Of a stretch of 27,386 nucleotides of DNA, positions 1 to 7,448 are shown piece after piece. Numbering within the stretch: the first letter of the stretch is position 1; the number at the start of each line of letters is the position of its first letter. The position numbers were made by a program, and so were the translations under genes. The notes under the pieces were generated by a model. That model had not been told where the DNA came from. It worked only from the letters and a program-made list of their open reading frames with translations, and searched no databases. Origin of the DNA: Nitrospirota bacterium (GTDB lineage: Bacteria > Nitrospirota > Thermodesulfovibrionia > Thermodesulfovibrionales > JdFR-88); assembly GCA_021812785.1 (NCBI GenBank), contig JAKAMR010000027.1, positions 1 through 27,386 of the forward strand, written 5' to 3'.

Positions 1-2053
1 GCCTCAGGATGTGAGCAGTAATCCCGGGGACTCCAACTGACTCGAAGAGCCTGGTAATCTCAGTTGTCAAATAGCTTTGATCAATAGGCCCTCCATTATG
101 CCATGGGAAGAGGCGGTCACTATTTATGGCGCTGCTTTTTCTACGCTTCCAATAGATAAGGAATTCTTCAAGATACCATTCTGGCAGCAGCATTGAAAGT
201 GGAATATTTCTGACTCCGTTTTTCGTCTTTGTGCTACGCACGCATAGAACAACTCCATCATCATAAATAACATTCCCTACCAATAGATTGGCAAATTCCA
301 TAATCCTCAATCCAGCATAGTAGGCTAGCATGACGAGATGATAGATGATCTCCGATTTATGGGCGGCTATTCTATAACTCTTAACATATGCCTTCGTGTT
401 TACATACCGCCCAAGATGGCGGAAAAAAAATTGACCCATATTATCGATGGCAAGTTTCACCTGTTCGGGAAAAACTAAAGGTTTCTGAGAGCGTAGTTCA
501 TCCTTACGTAGGGCATTGGTCCTCCAGTTCGGCGACTTAAACGAACCTGCTGTCGCTGTTTCAAGAAAATCCAAAAACGATTTTAGCCCTTTCATTATGT
601 TAGGCGATTCATATTTAGCAAGTGTCTGTTGCAGTAAAGCTAGGAGTTCCTCCGGGTTTAGCACACGGAGGGGTTTATCATCCGGGGCAATTAACAACAA
701 CTCCTCAGCGTCTTTTGCATAATTTGATATGGACTTGACCGACAGCTTAGCTTGTGAAAAGAGCAAGTCAAGCCAGTCAATATAGAAAATGATATTTTCC
801 GCCGCTGCTGGCCCAAACGTGCTGCTGATTTGATCTTTTAGCAATTTGAGTTCTGAGATGACTTTACGCTTTTTTTTTCGATTCGATGAGATCACATCTG
901 CACGATTTTGTCTCCGCAATGGTGTACGGACAATCGTTTTTATAGCATTGAGGGCTTTTCGAAAAGAGATCGATGATTCGGATAGATCGACTGAATTATC
1001 AAGGAAAGTCTCCTTTTTTCCAGGTCCACACTTTGATGTTATTGCGTCCGGACAATGCATGAAGTATTCCTGCGCGACGGAATCGCTGCTTACCTCTTTT
1101 GACAATATCGACAGGAGAAACGGCGGCCACGGCTCTTCGCTGAGATTCCCTTCGGTAGAAGACAAAACTGATAACAGCATTGAGACTTTACTGAATGTCT
1201 TTATAGATATACCCTCCATCACATCGAAACCAAGTCCCTGTAATTGTTCATGGGTCCAATTTTTAAATATGTATGAGATGTTCTTCTCCCCGAGATAATA
1301 GAAAGGCCATACCTCCCCATTTTTATCATAGCCATTTTTAGTCTCGTGATTTTTTAGGCGATAAAGTATAAGCCTCATGAAATAATTCGAAGTCGGGGCG
1401 AACATAAAATAACGAAAGAATGCCGCATCATCCCTCATATCGTCCGGGTTTAACTTGACATTCAAGGACATAGGCGAAAGTGATATATCGCGAAATTTCA
1501 ATTGCGACAGGGCCTTTCCAAGGGCTGGTAGCAGCATTTTTTCAAACAGCATTGCAGATGCCAAAAATGAGCACAAATATTCCTTTTCCTTATCGCTTTT
1601 TCTTAGATCGACATCCAGCGTTAATTTCAAAAGTTCCCTTCTGATCGCAATTACATAATTGACACTCTTTAATATCTCGTGATCAATGTGAATGATCAGC
1701 AATCGCTTGATCTGCTGAGGAATATTAAAATAGGGACATTTCAGTGTTCCATCAGAACTAAGAAGATAAATAAGACGATTGAAGCAATCTCTGTGAAGCC
1801 AAGACTGATATGAGGAAGCATTGCCCACTGTTAAATTGTCACCCATCGAACGGACGTCATCCTTATTCAGAAGGAGGGGTCTTTTCTTTATAAAATGTGG
1901 GTTGCTTGTGATCTTCTCTCGTATTTTGTCCAAGATACTGCTAGAAATACGGTCGAGAATCTGGTGTGGTATCAAATTTTTTTCAGAAATGCTCAGAGCG
2001 GCCTCGCAAATATGAGTCTCGATGGTCTCCAGTGCTATGCTCTCTTGTTTCAT
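1..2053 (-). CDS. Large tyrosine recombinase, 3' end cut off by the window
   Basis: Translating the minus strand from ATG at 2053 gives 684 open codons to the window edge. The C-terminal part carries tyrosine-recombinase signatures: YYAGLRIMEF with the first catalytic Arg near residue 583, a beta-hairpin lysine region (STKTKNGVRNIPL) near 606-618, and HILR (the HxxR box) at 681-684, where the window stops. The catalytic Tyr would lie some 30 residues further on and cannot be seen. The N-terminal 450 residues are helical and unfamiliar; this is far longer than a normal 300-400 residue integrase. A core-binding-like segment (FYIDWLDLLFSQAKLSVKS) lies about 130 residues before the catalytic domain. 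It starts 11 bases after the stop of the preceding recombinase, so the two are probably co-transcribed. It is the one member of the pair that could be catalytically competent. Confidence 0.85.
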   Translation of the reverse strand, partial: MKQESIALETIETHICEAALSISEKNLIPHQILDRISSSILDKIREKITSNPHFIKKRPLLLNKDDVRSMGDNLTVGNASSYQSWLHRDCFNRLIYLLSSDGTLKCPYFNIPQQIKRLLIIHIDHEILKSVNYVIAIRRELLKLTLDVDLRKSDKEKEYLCSFLASAMLFEKMLLPALGKALSQLKFRDISLSPMSLNVKLNPDDMRDDAAFFRYFMFAPTSNYFMRLILYRLKNHETKNGYDKNGEVWPFYYLGEKNISYIFKNWTHEQLQGLGFDVMEGISIKTFSKVSMLLSVLSSTEGNLSEEPWPPFLLSILSKEVSSDSVAQEYFMHCPDAITSKCGPGKKETFLDNSVDLSESSISFRKALNAIKTIVRTPLRRQNRADVISSNRKKKRKVISELKLLKDQISSTFGPAAAENIIFYIDWLDLLFSQAKLSVKSISNYAKDAEELLLIAPDDKPLRVLNPEELLALLQQTLAKYESPNIMKGLKSFLDFLETATAGSFKSPNWRTNALRKDELRSQKPLVFPEQVKLAIDNMGQFFFRHLGRYVNTKAYVKSYRIAAHKSEIIYHLVMLAYYAGLRIMEFANLLVGNVIYDDGVVLCVRSTKTKNGVRNIPLSMLLPEWYLEEFLIYWKRRKSSAINSDRLFPWHNGGPIDQSYLTTEITRLFESVGVPGITAHILR

Positions 2054-2064
2054 TTCTACGCTTT

Positions 2065-4623
2065 TCAAGTAAATATTTTCTGTGTGAATCCGAGTTCGAA
2101 GAGAAGTGCTCTGATATGTGGAAGAATAAGTCTACCCAGTAAAAGTGAACCGGTGCTCGACGTTATATTATGTATCTCTCTACCTGCATGCTGGTGACCC
2201 ATCCAGAATTCGATAGCATCTAGCGGGACCCCATGTTCATATAAATAATGACAGGTATAATGCCGGGCGAAATTCGGCGGTAATGTCCACTCCATGCAAA
2301 TAATTGCTGAAAGATATTCCTCCATTTTCTTGAGCGTAAAATCGATTGGAATCCCCGTCTCTTCGTCAACAAAGAAAAAAACCATATCTTTCTTTCTCAT
2401 TATTGCATCCGTCGAATAATTACTTGCCAGATATGTGCGCACTCTCATAACCTCAGATCTAAATAGTCTGAGCACCTCGCCCAGTATTTCAGGTAGATAA
2501 ATTGATCTTTCCTCATGGTATTGTGCGCTCTGCTTGTCAGATATTGTTAAAGTTTCTAAAAGAGTGAGATCTGACCATAAGATTTGGGGATTATTTCGGG
2601 GCCTGAGACACGTACAAAACTGCAGAAAGACATACAAATAGAGGGTGAGAAGGTTATGGCGAAATAAAGGATTGGAGGCATCGTTTATGGCGTTGCGTAT
2701 TGCTTTTATAACAGCGGCCATATATGACGTATCGCAAATAATTTTAGATCCATAGCCAAAGTCAAAAAATTCATCTTCCCCTGGCCTGTATGGCGCAACT
2801 GAAATTTCATCGGTGTTGCTATTTTTACCTTCGGTCGTTGGTGTCTTGCTAGCGCATCCGGTCATGAATCCAAGCCGGACACAGGCGGCAAGGTTCTTTT
2901 TTACCTCGGCATTCATTTTTTGAGCTGTGATAATATACTCCTTCTGAACTCTGTCGTGCGATATATGGACATAATGAAGTAATGTACTAAAGAGCCTGAA
3001 GTGGTCCTGTCCGGCAATGAGAACGCAGACGAGCGGATCAAGCCCGAACCGCCCATGAAACATGGGAAGAAATGATTTTGATATATTCTCTACAGTAAGA
3101 TGGGAACCCCAAGTTTTATTTAAGTTATCTAAATAGGATTTGACGTCAAGCAAGGTCATGCGTTTGACATGCCCCGATTCCCTATAGCTGAAAATGCGGT
3201 TACAGTCCTTAATGTATAGTGAAGTAATCTTTTCTGAAGTGCCGCTGGGAAGGGGTACCCATATTTTAGAAGAAATTTTGCGGCAATTTGGATGACTGAA
3301 CTCCTTTTTATGCTGAACGACAGAATCAACGAGAATGTAAAGAATCCCGCCGCGTTCTTTTAGCACCAGGATGCCTTCATTAATGGTTGAATTCTCTAAG
3401 CAAAGGTCTAGTAGAGTCCGTGGCGCCATTCCCGTATGTGCTAGTACATCGATATAGCTGATTATCGCGTTATTTAAGGGCGATGTGCCCCAAAGTTCAT
3501 TTGCCCTTTGATAAAGAATCGCGAAATCAAACATATTCAGATATGCAGAATCCCACGGTATGATAAAACTCCTAAGATTTACTAAATCCGTAAAGGAGCG
3601 TTTCAAGGTTGGCCGGGTGTTGACGATTTTTTTATCATTCTGTTGCTCAACCACTTCCATTTCATCAGGGGCCTCGAATTCTTGGCATCTTGCCTCTGTC
3701 TCATCCTGAGGACTATGATGACATTGGTATACGCGTAATTTCAGCCCATCCGAGTGCTTATTTCCATTTGCGATAATAGGGGTACTATCGACTGAGACAC
3801 TTCCGGCATTTTTATCGTCCCTTTTTCGCTCTTCCGTTTGTTCCTCGTTATCGTCACCACGGGGAGCACGCGGTCTTAGTGTGGCATGTTTAAAAAGTCT
3901 TTCAAGGCGGCTCCTATGGGATTCTGCAATGTCCGATTTTTTGTCTGCATCCCCGTATTTATCTATGTCAAATTGCCTTCTAAAGAGGTCTAAAAATTTT
4001 TTGGTAATCTCAGGCGGATAGTTTGATTTGGTGTCCACGACCGGATTAACATGAGTGAAAAAGTAGCGGGCTGAAAGTGCATAGCTGTCCTTGCTGGAGT
4101 CGGCTGCTTCCTGGACAAAAATGTTCCTTAGGCTTTTATGTGCGAGGTATCCATACGCCAGGTACAATTTCGAGGGCGGGATTTTATCCCCCAGACCTGC
4201 GGAGACAAGGTGAAAATAAAAAAGTGGGGAGTCTTCGACTAACGTTCTCTTGGAAAATTTGCTGTCGAAAAGTGGTGAATGTTTGAGTGCTTTATACCAG
4301 GAATCCTGCAAAGCATTTAATATTTTGCGTATAGTGTCTTTCGCGTCGATTCTTTGAATGGCAGCGTCAACTAAATAACGCACAGATTTCTCAATTTTGC
4401 TCGCTCCTTTCAGACCGTTAGGTGTGTTCACCAGGCGTAGAAAAAAAACGATGCTTTCCCTTATTGCTTCATCTGTGATTGATAAGGGATAGAGTGATTG
4501 ATCTACCCGCACGGCATCAATAACATCTTCGGCTTCGGGATAGTCGTAAAACTTTCCCTGGGATTCAACTGGGGTTTCTGTGGCTATGTAAAGACTTCTG
4601 AGGGTATCGAAGTAGAACTTCAT
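2065..4623 (-). CDS. Giant tyrosine-recombinase-like protein lacking the catalytic Tyr
   Basis: 852 residues. The C-terminal 200 residues fit the tyrosine-recombinase fold: CTCLRPRNNPQILWSDL supplies the first catalytic Arg (near 674), NFARHYTCHYLYEHGV supplies the second Arg (near 787), and FWMGHQHAG gives the GH motif (near 809-810). The HxxR histidine is Asn, and no tyrosine occurs where the nucleophile should be, nine residues after the GH histidine. It should therefore not cleave DNA alone and may act as a structural or DNA-binding partner of the next recombinase in the operon. Residues of about 240-330 form a charged, low-complexity linker between an unfamiliar N-terminal half and the recombinase half. 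The start codon overlaps the stop of the upstream zinc-ribbon gene (ATGA), indicating translational coupling. Family assignment is firm; inactivity is inferred. Confidence 0.85.
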   Translation of the reverse strand: MKFYFDTLRSLYIATETPVESQGKFYDYPEAEDVIDAVRVDQSLYPLSITDEAIRESIVFFLRLVNTPNGLKGASKIEKSVRYLVDAAIQRIDAKDTIRKILNALQDSWYKALKHSPLFDSKFSKRTLVEDSPLFYFHLVSAGLGDKIPPSKLYLAYGYLAHKSLRNIFVQEAADSSKDSYALSARYFFTHVNPVVDTKSNYPPEITKKFLDLFRRQFDIDKYGDADKKSDIAESHRSRLERLFKHATLRPRAPRGDDNEEQTEERKRDDKNAGSVSVDSTPIIANGNKHSDGLKLRVYQCHHSPQDETEARCQEFEAPDEMEVVEQQNDKKIVNTRPTLKRSFTDLVNLRSFIIPWDSAYLNMFDFAILYQRANELWGTSPLNNAIISYIDVLAHTGMAPRTLLDLCLENSTINEGILVLKERGGILYILVDSVVQHKKEFSHPNCRKISSKIWVPLPSGTSEKITSLYIKDCNRIFSYRESGHVKRMTLLDVKSYLDNLNKTWGSHLTVENISKSFLPMFHGRFGLDPLVCVLIAGQDHFRLFSTLLHYVHISHDRVQKEYIITAQKMNAEVKKNLAACVRLGFMTGCASKTPTTEGKNSNTDEISVAPYRPGEDEFFDFGYGSKIICDTSYMAAVIKAIRNAINDASNPLFRHNLLTLYLYVFLQFCTCLRPRNNPQILWSDLTLLETLTISDKQSAQYHEERSIYLPEILGEVLRLFRSEVMRVRTYLASNYSTDAIMRKKDMVFFFVDEETGIPIDFTLKKMEEYLSAIICMEWTLPPNFARHYTCHYLYEHGVPLDAIEFWMGHQHAGREIHNITSSTGSLLLGRLILPHIRALLFELGFTQKIFT

Positions 4624-5357
4624 TGGGGTTTACATTTTTGCGGAGAATAATAATTTATACACCGCAACGTTGAAGTTATGCCGCTCTTTTTAATTACTCT
4701 CCTCTCGTACACTTGCCCTTTGCAGCGGATGCAGCATGCATCCAATGGCCGCAGTATTTCCGTAATATTCAGCTCTTTATTTTTAAATTTTTCTATTTCT
4801 ACAGAAGTAAGTATCATAGAAAATTGGCATTTTTTTCCATGAGATTTTGAATTCATGTCCTTCACATTATTTTCGCATACGATCAAGTAGCCATCGTCCT
4901 GCTCCCGATCTTTTTTTCTCAGTGGGCGGCGGAGGACTCCATGGCAGAGAGGACAAATTCTGCCACTTCGTCTCGATTCTTCCCGATCCGCTGTTGTTGT
5001 ACCCTTAGCACTTTTGCCTTTTATTTGTCCCTTGAAAAGCCAATCAGTCTCTCTCTCATCACATGCTATAAGACCGGGAATTAACTCTTCATCTTTTATA
5101 ATTAATGCATCGACGACATATTGTTCACGCTTAATATATCCAGCAAAAGCCCAGTGCCTAGCGACAAGTTTTAGTTGTGTAGGTTTTGTTGAACTTTCCA
5201 AGAAGATCAGGGGATAAAACAGGTTGGATCCACTGGATGAGATGATCTGAGATATTAACTCTTCTTTCTTAGCGTTAATACCATTTCCCGTTTTATCGCG
5301 TAAATTCTCGGGAATAATTATTGATGTTTCCAGGATATTGATCTTCCTAAGTTCCAT
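4620..5357 (-). CDS. Possible ParB-like domain plus two Cys4 zinc ribbons, recombinase-operon accessory protein
   Basis: 245 residues. Residues 15-90 (IPENLRD, then a helix, then YPLIFLE and LVARHWAFAGYI) have the rhythm of a ParB/Srx-type N-terminal domain, a weak assignment. The C-terminal half contains two metal-ribbon-like cysteine sets: C135-x2-C138 with C161 and C177, and C209-x2-C212 with C233 and C242. A basic linker (residues 112-132) separates the halves. This suggests a DNA- or RNA-binding accessory factor. It lies 4 bases after the 114-residue gene and overlaps the 852-residue recombinase by 4 bases, so all are in one operon. I do not recognise a named family for the whole protein. 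Confidence 0.75.
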   Translation of the reverse strand: MELRKINILETSIIIPENLRDKTGNGINAKKEELISQIISSSGSNLFYPLIFLESSTKPTQLKLVARHWAFAGYIKREQYVVDALIIKDEELIPGLIACDERETDWLFKGQIKGKSAKGTTTADREESRRSGRICPLCHGVLRRPLRKKDREQDDGYLIVCENNVKDMNSKSHGKKCQFSMILTSVEIEKFKNKELNITEILRPLDACCIRCKGQVYERRVIKKSGITSTLRCINYYSPQKCKPQ

Positions 5358-5361
5358 AAAA

Positions 5362-5706
5362 TTAGTCGAGAATATAAATTACCCTGACCTCGTACTCTAA
5401 CTGGCTCAAATACTCCACAAACTTTTCGCAAAATATAGTGTTTTTCATATTGACCCCGTATTCCCCACTGATATGGAATTCTGGGTAAAGATGATTTCCT
5501 TTTTTTGAACACTGCAGACCTATTTTTTCGCAAATTTCCTCCATTGCCTGTGGAGGATAATTCGACAAAGTCAGACAAACGTGATCAAAGTTGCAAGATC
5601 CCCGATCATCGATACATGCAATTGCCTTTTCGGCGTAAGCTTTCGCTTGCGTTAGGTGTACTGTTAGGGTCTTTCTTATTGCGTCGGCCAGCGCCACGGT
5701 CTTCAT
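5362..5706 (-). CDS. Small unknown protein of the recombinase operon
   Basis: 114 residues when started at ATG 5706. A GTG at 5715 is also in frame, but the perfect AGGAGG Shine-Dalgarno runs into that GTG and sits 8-9 bases before the ATG, so the ATG is preferred. The protein is a mixed alpha/beta chain beginning with a helix (MKTVALADAIRKTL) and containing cysteines at several positions (in ACIDD, GSCNFDHVCL and GLQCS, among others). No signal peptide or membrane segment is visible and no family is recognised. It is followed after 4 bases by the zinc-ribbon gene, and probably belongs to the recombination machinery by association only. Confidence 0.7.
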   Translation of the reverse strand: MKTVALADAIRKTLTVHLTQAKAYAEKAIACIDDRGSCNFDHVCLTLSNYPPQAMEEICEKIGLQCSKKGNHLYPEFHISGEYGVNMKNTIFCEKFVEYLSQLEYEVRVIYILD

Positions 5707-5783
5707 CTTTGCCACCTCCTATTATAGTGGTTAAACTGTTAAACTTTTTAATGTTGTCCTGAATACAAGATATAAATATTTTT

Positions 5784-6149
5784 TTATTCATGTTTCGCTC
5801 TTTGTTCGATATTCCCTCTTTCCCCGCTACGCCGATGGCCATTATGTTTTGATTGCTTGTGCCGGATCCGGACTTTTGCGTCCTCAAAATCCCTCAGGGC
5901 CAGCGTGCGGGTATATTTTGTTTTTTTCTGGCCTGCGGTTGCACGGGCGACAAAAAATCTCTCCACGAATATTCGGAAATATTTCCGTGGTCGCCACCGG
6001 AAAGGTTTCATCTGATTCGAGTGTTGGTTGACAAATGACAGTGAAACCCCCCATTCCCGCATGATGTCCACGTCGGAAATAATGCTGTCTTGAATAGAGG
6101 GGAGCATCTGCGTGGAGGAAGAAATGATATTAGTGTCCGACTCGTTCAT
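5784..6149 (-). CDS. Small HTH-like protein, candidate excisionase or directionality factor
   Basis: 121 residues. ATG at 6149 has a good Shine-Dalgarno (GGAG, 5 bases upstream). Residues 25-65 (SDVDIMREWGVSLSFVNQHS, then RWRPRKYFRIFVERFFVAR) read like a compact winged or MerR/Xis-like helix-turn-helix: a helix, a GVS turn and a recognition helix followed by a basic wing. The C-terminus is very basic. It is the first gene of the minus-strand operon, next to the divergent repressor, the usual place for an excisionase or early regulator. The next gene starts 77 bases downstream. An overlapping frame at 5606-5887 is less convincing. Function is inferred from fold impression and position. Confidence 0.55.
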   Translation of the reverse strand: MNESDTNIISSSTQMLPSIQDSIISDVDIMREWGVSLSFVNQHSNQMKPFRWRPRKYFRIFVERFFVARATAGQKKTKYTRTLALRDFEDAKVRIRHKQSKHNGHRRSGERGNIEQRAKHE

Positions 6150-6199
6150 TCTTTCTCCAGAACCCGCGGTGGACCCGTCCCATCGATGGCATATCCGAG

Positions 6200-6231
6200 A
6201 CGGTAAGCCATGGTTTATAGTGCTTTACCGT
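6200..6231. repeat. Inverted repeat ACGGTAA / TTACCGT
   Basis: ACGGTAA at 6200-6206 and TTACCGT at 6225-6231 are perfect inverted copies separated by 18 bases. They lie between the operator array and the start of the minus-strand operon, so they could be a leader hairpin or a protein site for that operon. Nothing identifies a binding protein. Confidence 0.3.
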
Positions 6232-6319
6232 TCCTGCATCGCCCTTTTCACGGCTAAAACGTTTTATACTGACTTCTTTAAAACCATTCCTTTCAGGAGC
6301 CAAACTCAACCTCTCTGTT

Positions 6320-6412
6320 ACTTATATTATCTAGCTTCATCACTTATTAAATTAGAGCAAGCTCAACCTTTTGTCAAGAAAAAAATAAGTTGACTTGCCT
6401 TCTAATATAAGT
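6320..6412. promoter_or_regulatory. Symmetric four-half-site operator array between divergent genes
   Basis: ACTTAT occurs at 6320-6325 and 6342-6347, and its reverse complement ATAAGT at 6385-6390 and 6407-6412. Both same-strand pairs are spaced exactly 22 bp and the whole array is two-fold symmetric about position 6366. The outer copies extend to 10 bp (ACTTATATTA / TAATATAAGT). The right pair abuts the -35 and fills the spacer of the repressor promoter. This fits autoregulation by the XRE protein encoded at 6426 together with control of the minus-strand recombinase operon. Confidence 0.65.
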
Positions 6413-6417
6413 ATATT
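6390..6417 (+). promoter_or_regulatory. Sigma-70-type promoter giving a leaderless repressor mRNA
   Basis: TTGACT (6390-6395) and TATATT (6412-6417) are separated by 16 bp. Transcription would start at about 6424-6426, on or next to the ATG at 6426, and no Shine-Dalgarno precedes that ATG. An alternative -10, TATTAT at 6414-6419, gives the same conclusion. Confidence 0.65.
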
Positions 6418-6425
6418 ATTGATGA

Positions 6426-7268
6426 ATGACGAATCTTCCTCTATTTATACGTTCTGTTAGAGAAGCTCAGGGTATAACTCAAGGCGAGCTAAAAGAAAAG
6501 GCGAATGCCCTAGGGATTGCCATTAGTCAGTCTGCAATTGCTCAATTTGAAAAAATGAAAGCTACTATTTCTCTGGAAAAATTGATCGCAATTGCCCCTT
6601 TGCTCAATTTAAACCCAGTATTCATAGAATCGGGAACGGGCAATCCTTTCAGGCAAAGTAATAAAGAACGCATTATTAATATATTTCTACCGGAAGATAT
6701 TTTCGGCAAGCCAGATTATGATTTAATAAAGACAATCGCGGAGAGCAATAAAAAAGCGTTATTTATTTTTGTGAAACCGAATCCTCGCTCGTACAGCAAT
6801 CTCCGCAAAATTAGTAGCCTCAGTGAAACAGACGATCCAATATTTGCACTTCTGGTTAAAGATGAGGATGAAAATATTTTTTTATTTAGAAGAAAGAAAA
6901 GTATTGATTTCCTGGCCGGAGGTGCACTGGAGGCCGAACTAGAAGCTATAGCCAGCCGTGACAAGAAATACTTGGAAGTCCAATGGCAAGTATTCGATAG
7001 CCCGGATTGGGAAGTAATAAAATCGTTAGAAACAGATTATGATAAAGTGCGATGCGTATTCAAAGATACTGAGAAAAGGCGGATTCTTAGTTTCTTACTG
7101 TTTACAATTAACAGTATATATCAGGATCTGCTAATATCTGAAAAAGATACATATGACAAAATAAGGAAAATTTTGGGACAAATGGATTATGAAGAGCTTG
7201 ATGATTTTGCAAAAAAAATGGGACAAGAATTTTCGAATTTTATTAGAAAAAATTTGAATATTTCGTAA
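6426..7268 (+). CDS. XRE-family helix-turn-helix regulator, probable island repressor
   Basis: 280 residues. Residues 5-62 form a Cro/CI-type helix-turn-helix: FIRSVREAQGITQGELKEKA, ISQSAIAQFEKMKATISLEKL, IAIAPLLNLNPVFIESG. The remainder is a soluble alpha/beta region with no recognisable protease or ligand-binding motif, ending in a charged helical tail. I see no Ser-Lys CI self-cleavage signature. It is transcribed away from the recombinase operon across a 276-bp intergenic region holding a symmetric operator array, the layout of a lysogeny-type switch. The upstream ATG at 6422 gives only a 12-codon frame, so 6426 is the start. Likely role: represses the recombinase operon and itself. Confidence 0.85.
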   Translation: MTNLPLFIRSVREAQGITQGELKEKANALGIAISQSAIAQFEKMKATISLEKLIAIAPLLNLNPVFIESGTGNPFRQSNKERIINIFLPEDIFGKPDYDLIKTIAESNKKALFIFVKPNPRSYSNLRKISSLSETDDPIFALLVKDEDENIFLFRRKKSIDFLAGGALEAELEAIASRDKKYLEVQWQVFDSPDWEVIKSLETDYDKVRCVFKDTEKRRILSFLLFTINSIYQDLLISEKDTYDKIRKILGQMDYEELDDFAKKMGQEFSNFIRKNLNIS

Positions 7269-7398
7269 CAATAATCTTTATGATTCAGGATTTGGTAATT
7301 TGAATAGCCAATCTGACATTCACAAATGAGTGCGACCCTTCTTGAGATTCTGAGAATTTGGAGTTAGATTAATGTGCAACGCGACACCTCGACTCCAT

Positions 7399-7414
7399 GC
7401 CGGTTTATCCCGGC
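7399..7414. repeat. Perfect GCCGG/CCGGC palindrome upstream of the integrase
   Basis: GCCGG-TTTATC-CCGGC lies about 30 bases before the Shine-Dalgarno of the integrase gene. It is GC-rich in an AT-rich setting and could be a leader hairpin, an Xis/IHF-type accessory site or an operator. There is no T-tract after it, so it is not an ordinary terminator. The rest of the gap at 7269-7448 shows nothing clear. Confidence 0.35.
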
Positions 7415-7448
7415 GCTCCAACGATAGAGGGCATTAAAAAGGTGGGCC

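Noticed and set aside
516..2197. Several plus-strand frames of 64-150 codons
   Set aside because: They lie antisense to the large recombinase genes, which are open throughout and carry catalytic motifs.
5606..5887. Minus-strand frame of 93 codons overlapping two other minus-strand genes
   Set aside because: It overlaps both the 121-residue and the 114-residue genes, has a low-complexity basic/Gly composition and no family resemblance; the other two have clear Shine-Dalgarno sites.
6112..6393. Plus-strand frame of 93 codons between the divergent genes
   Set aside because: It covers the operator array and the start of the minus-strand gene, has no ribosome site and no recognisable domain.
7380..7425. 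tRNA-like stretch (CTCGACTCC ... CCCGGCGCTCCA) before the integrase
   Set aside because: It resembles a T arm and CCA end superficially, but no anticodon arm or matching acceptor strand precedes it.
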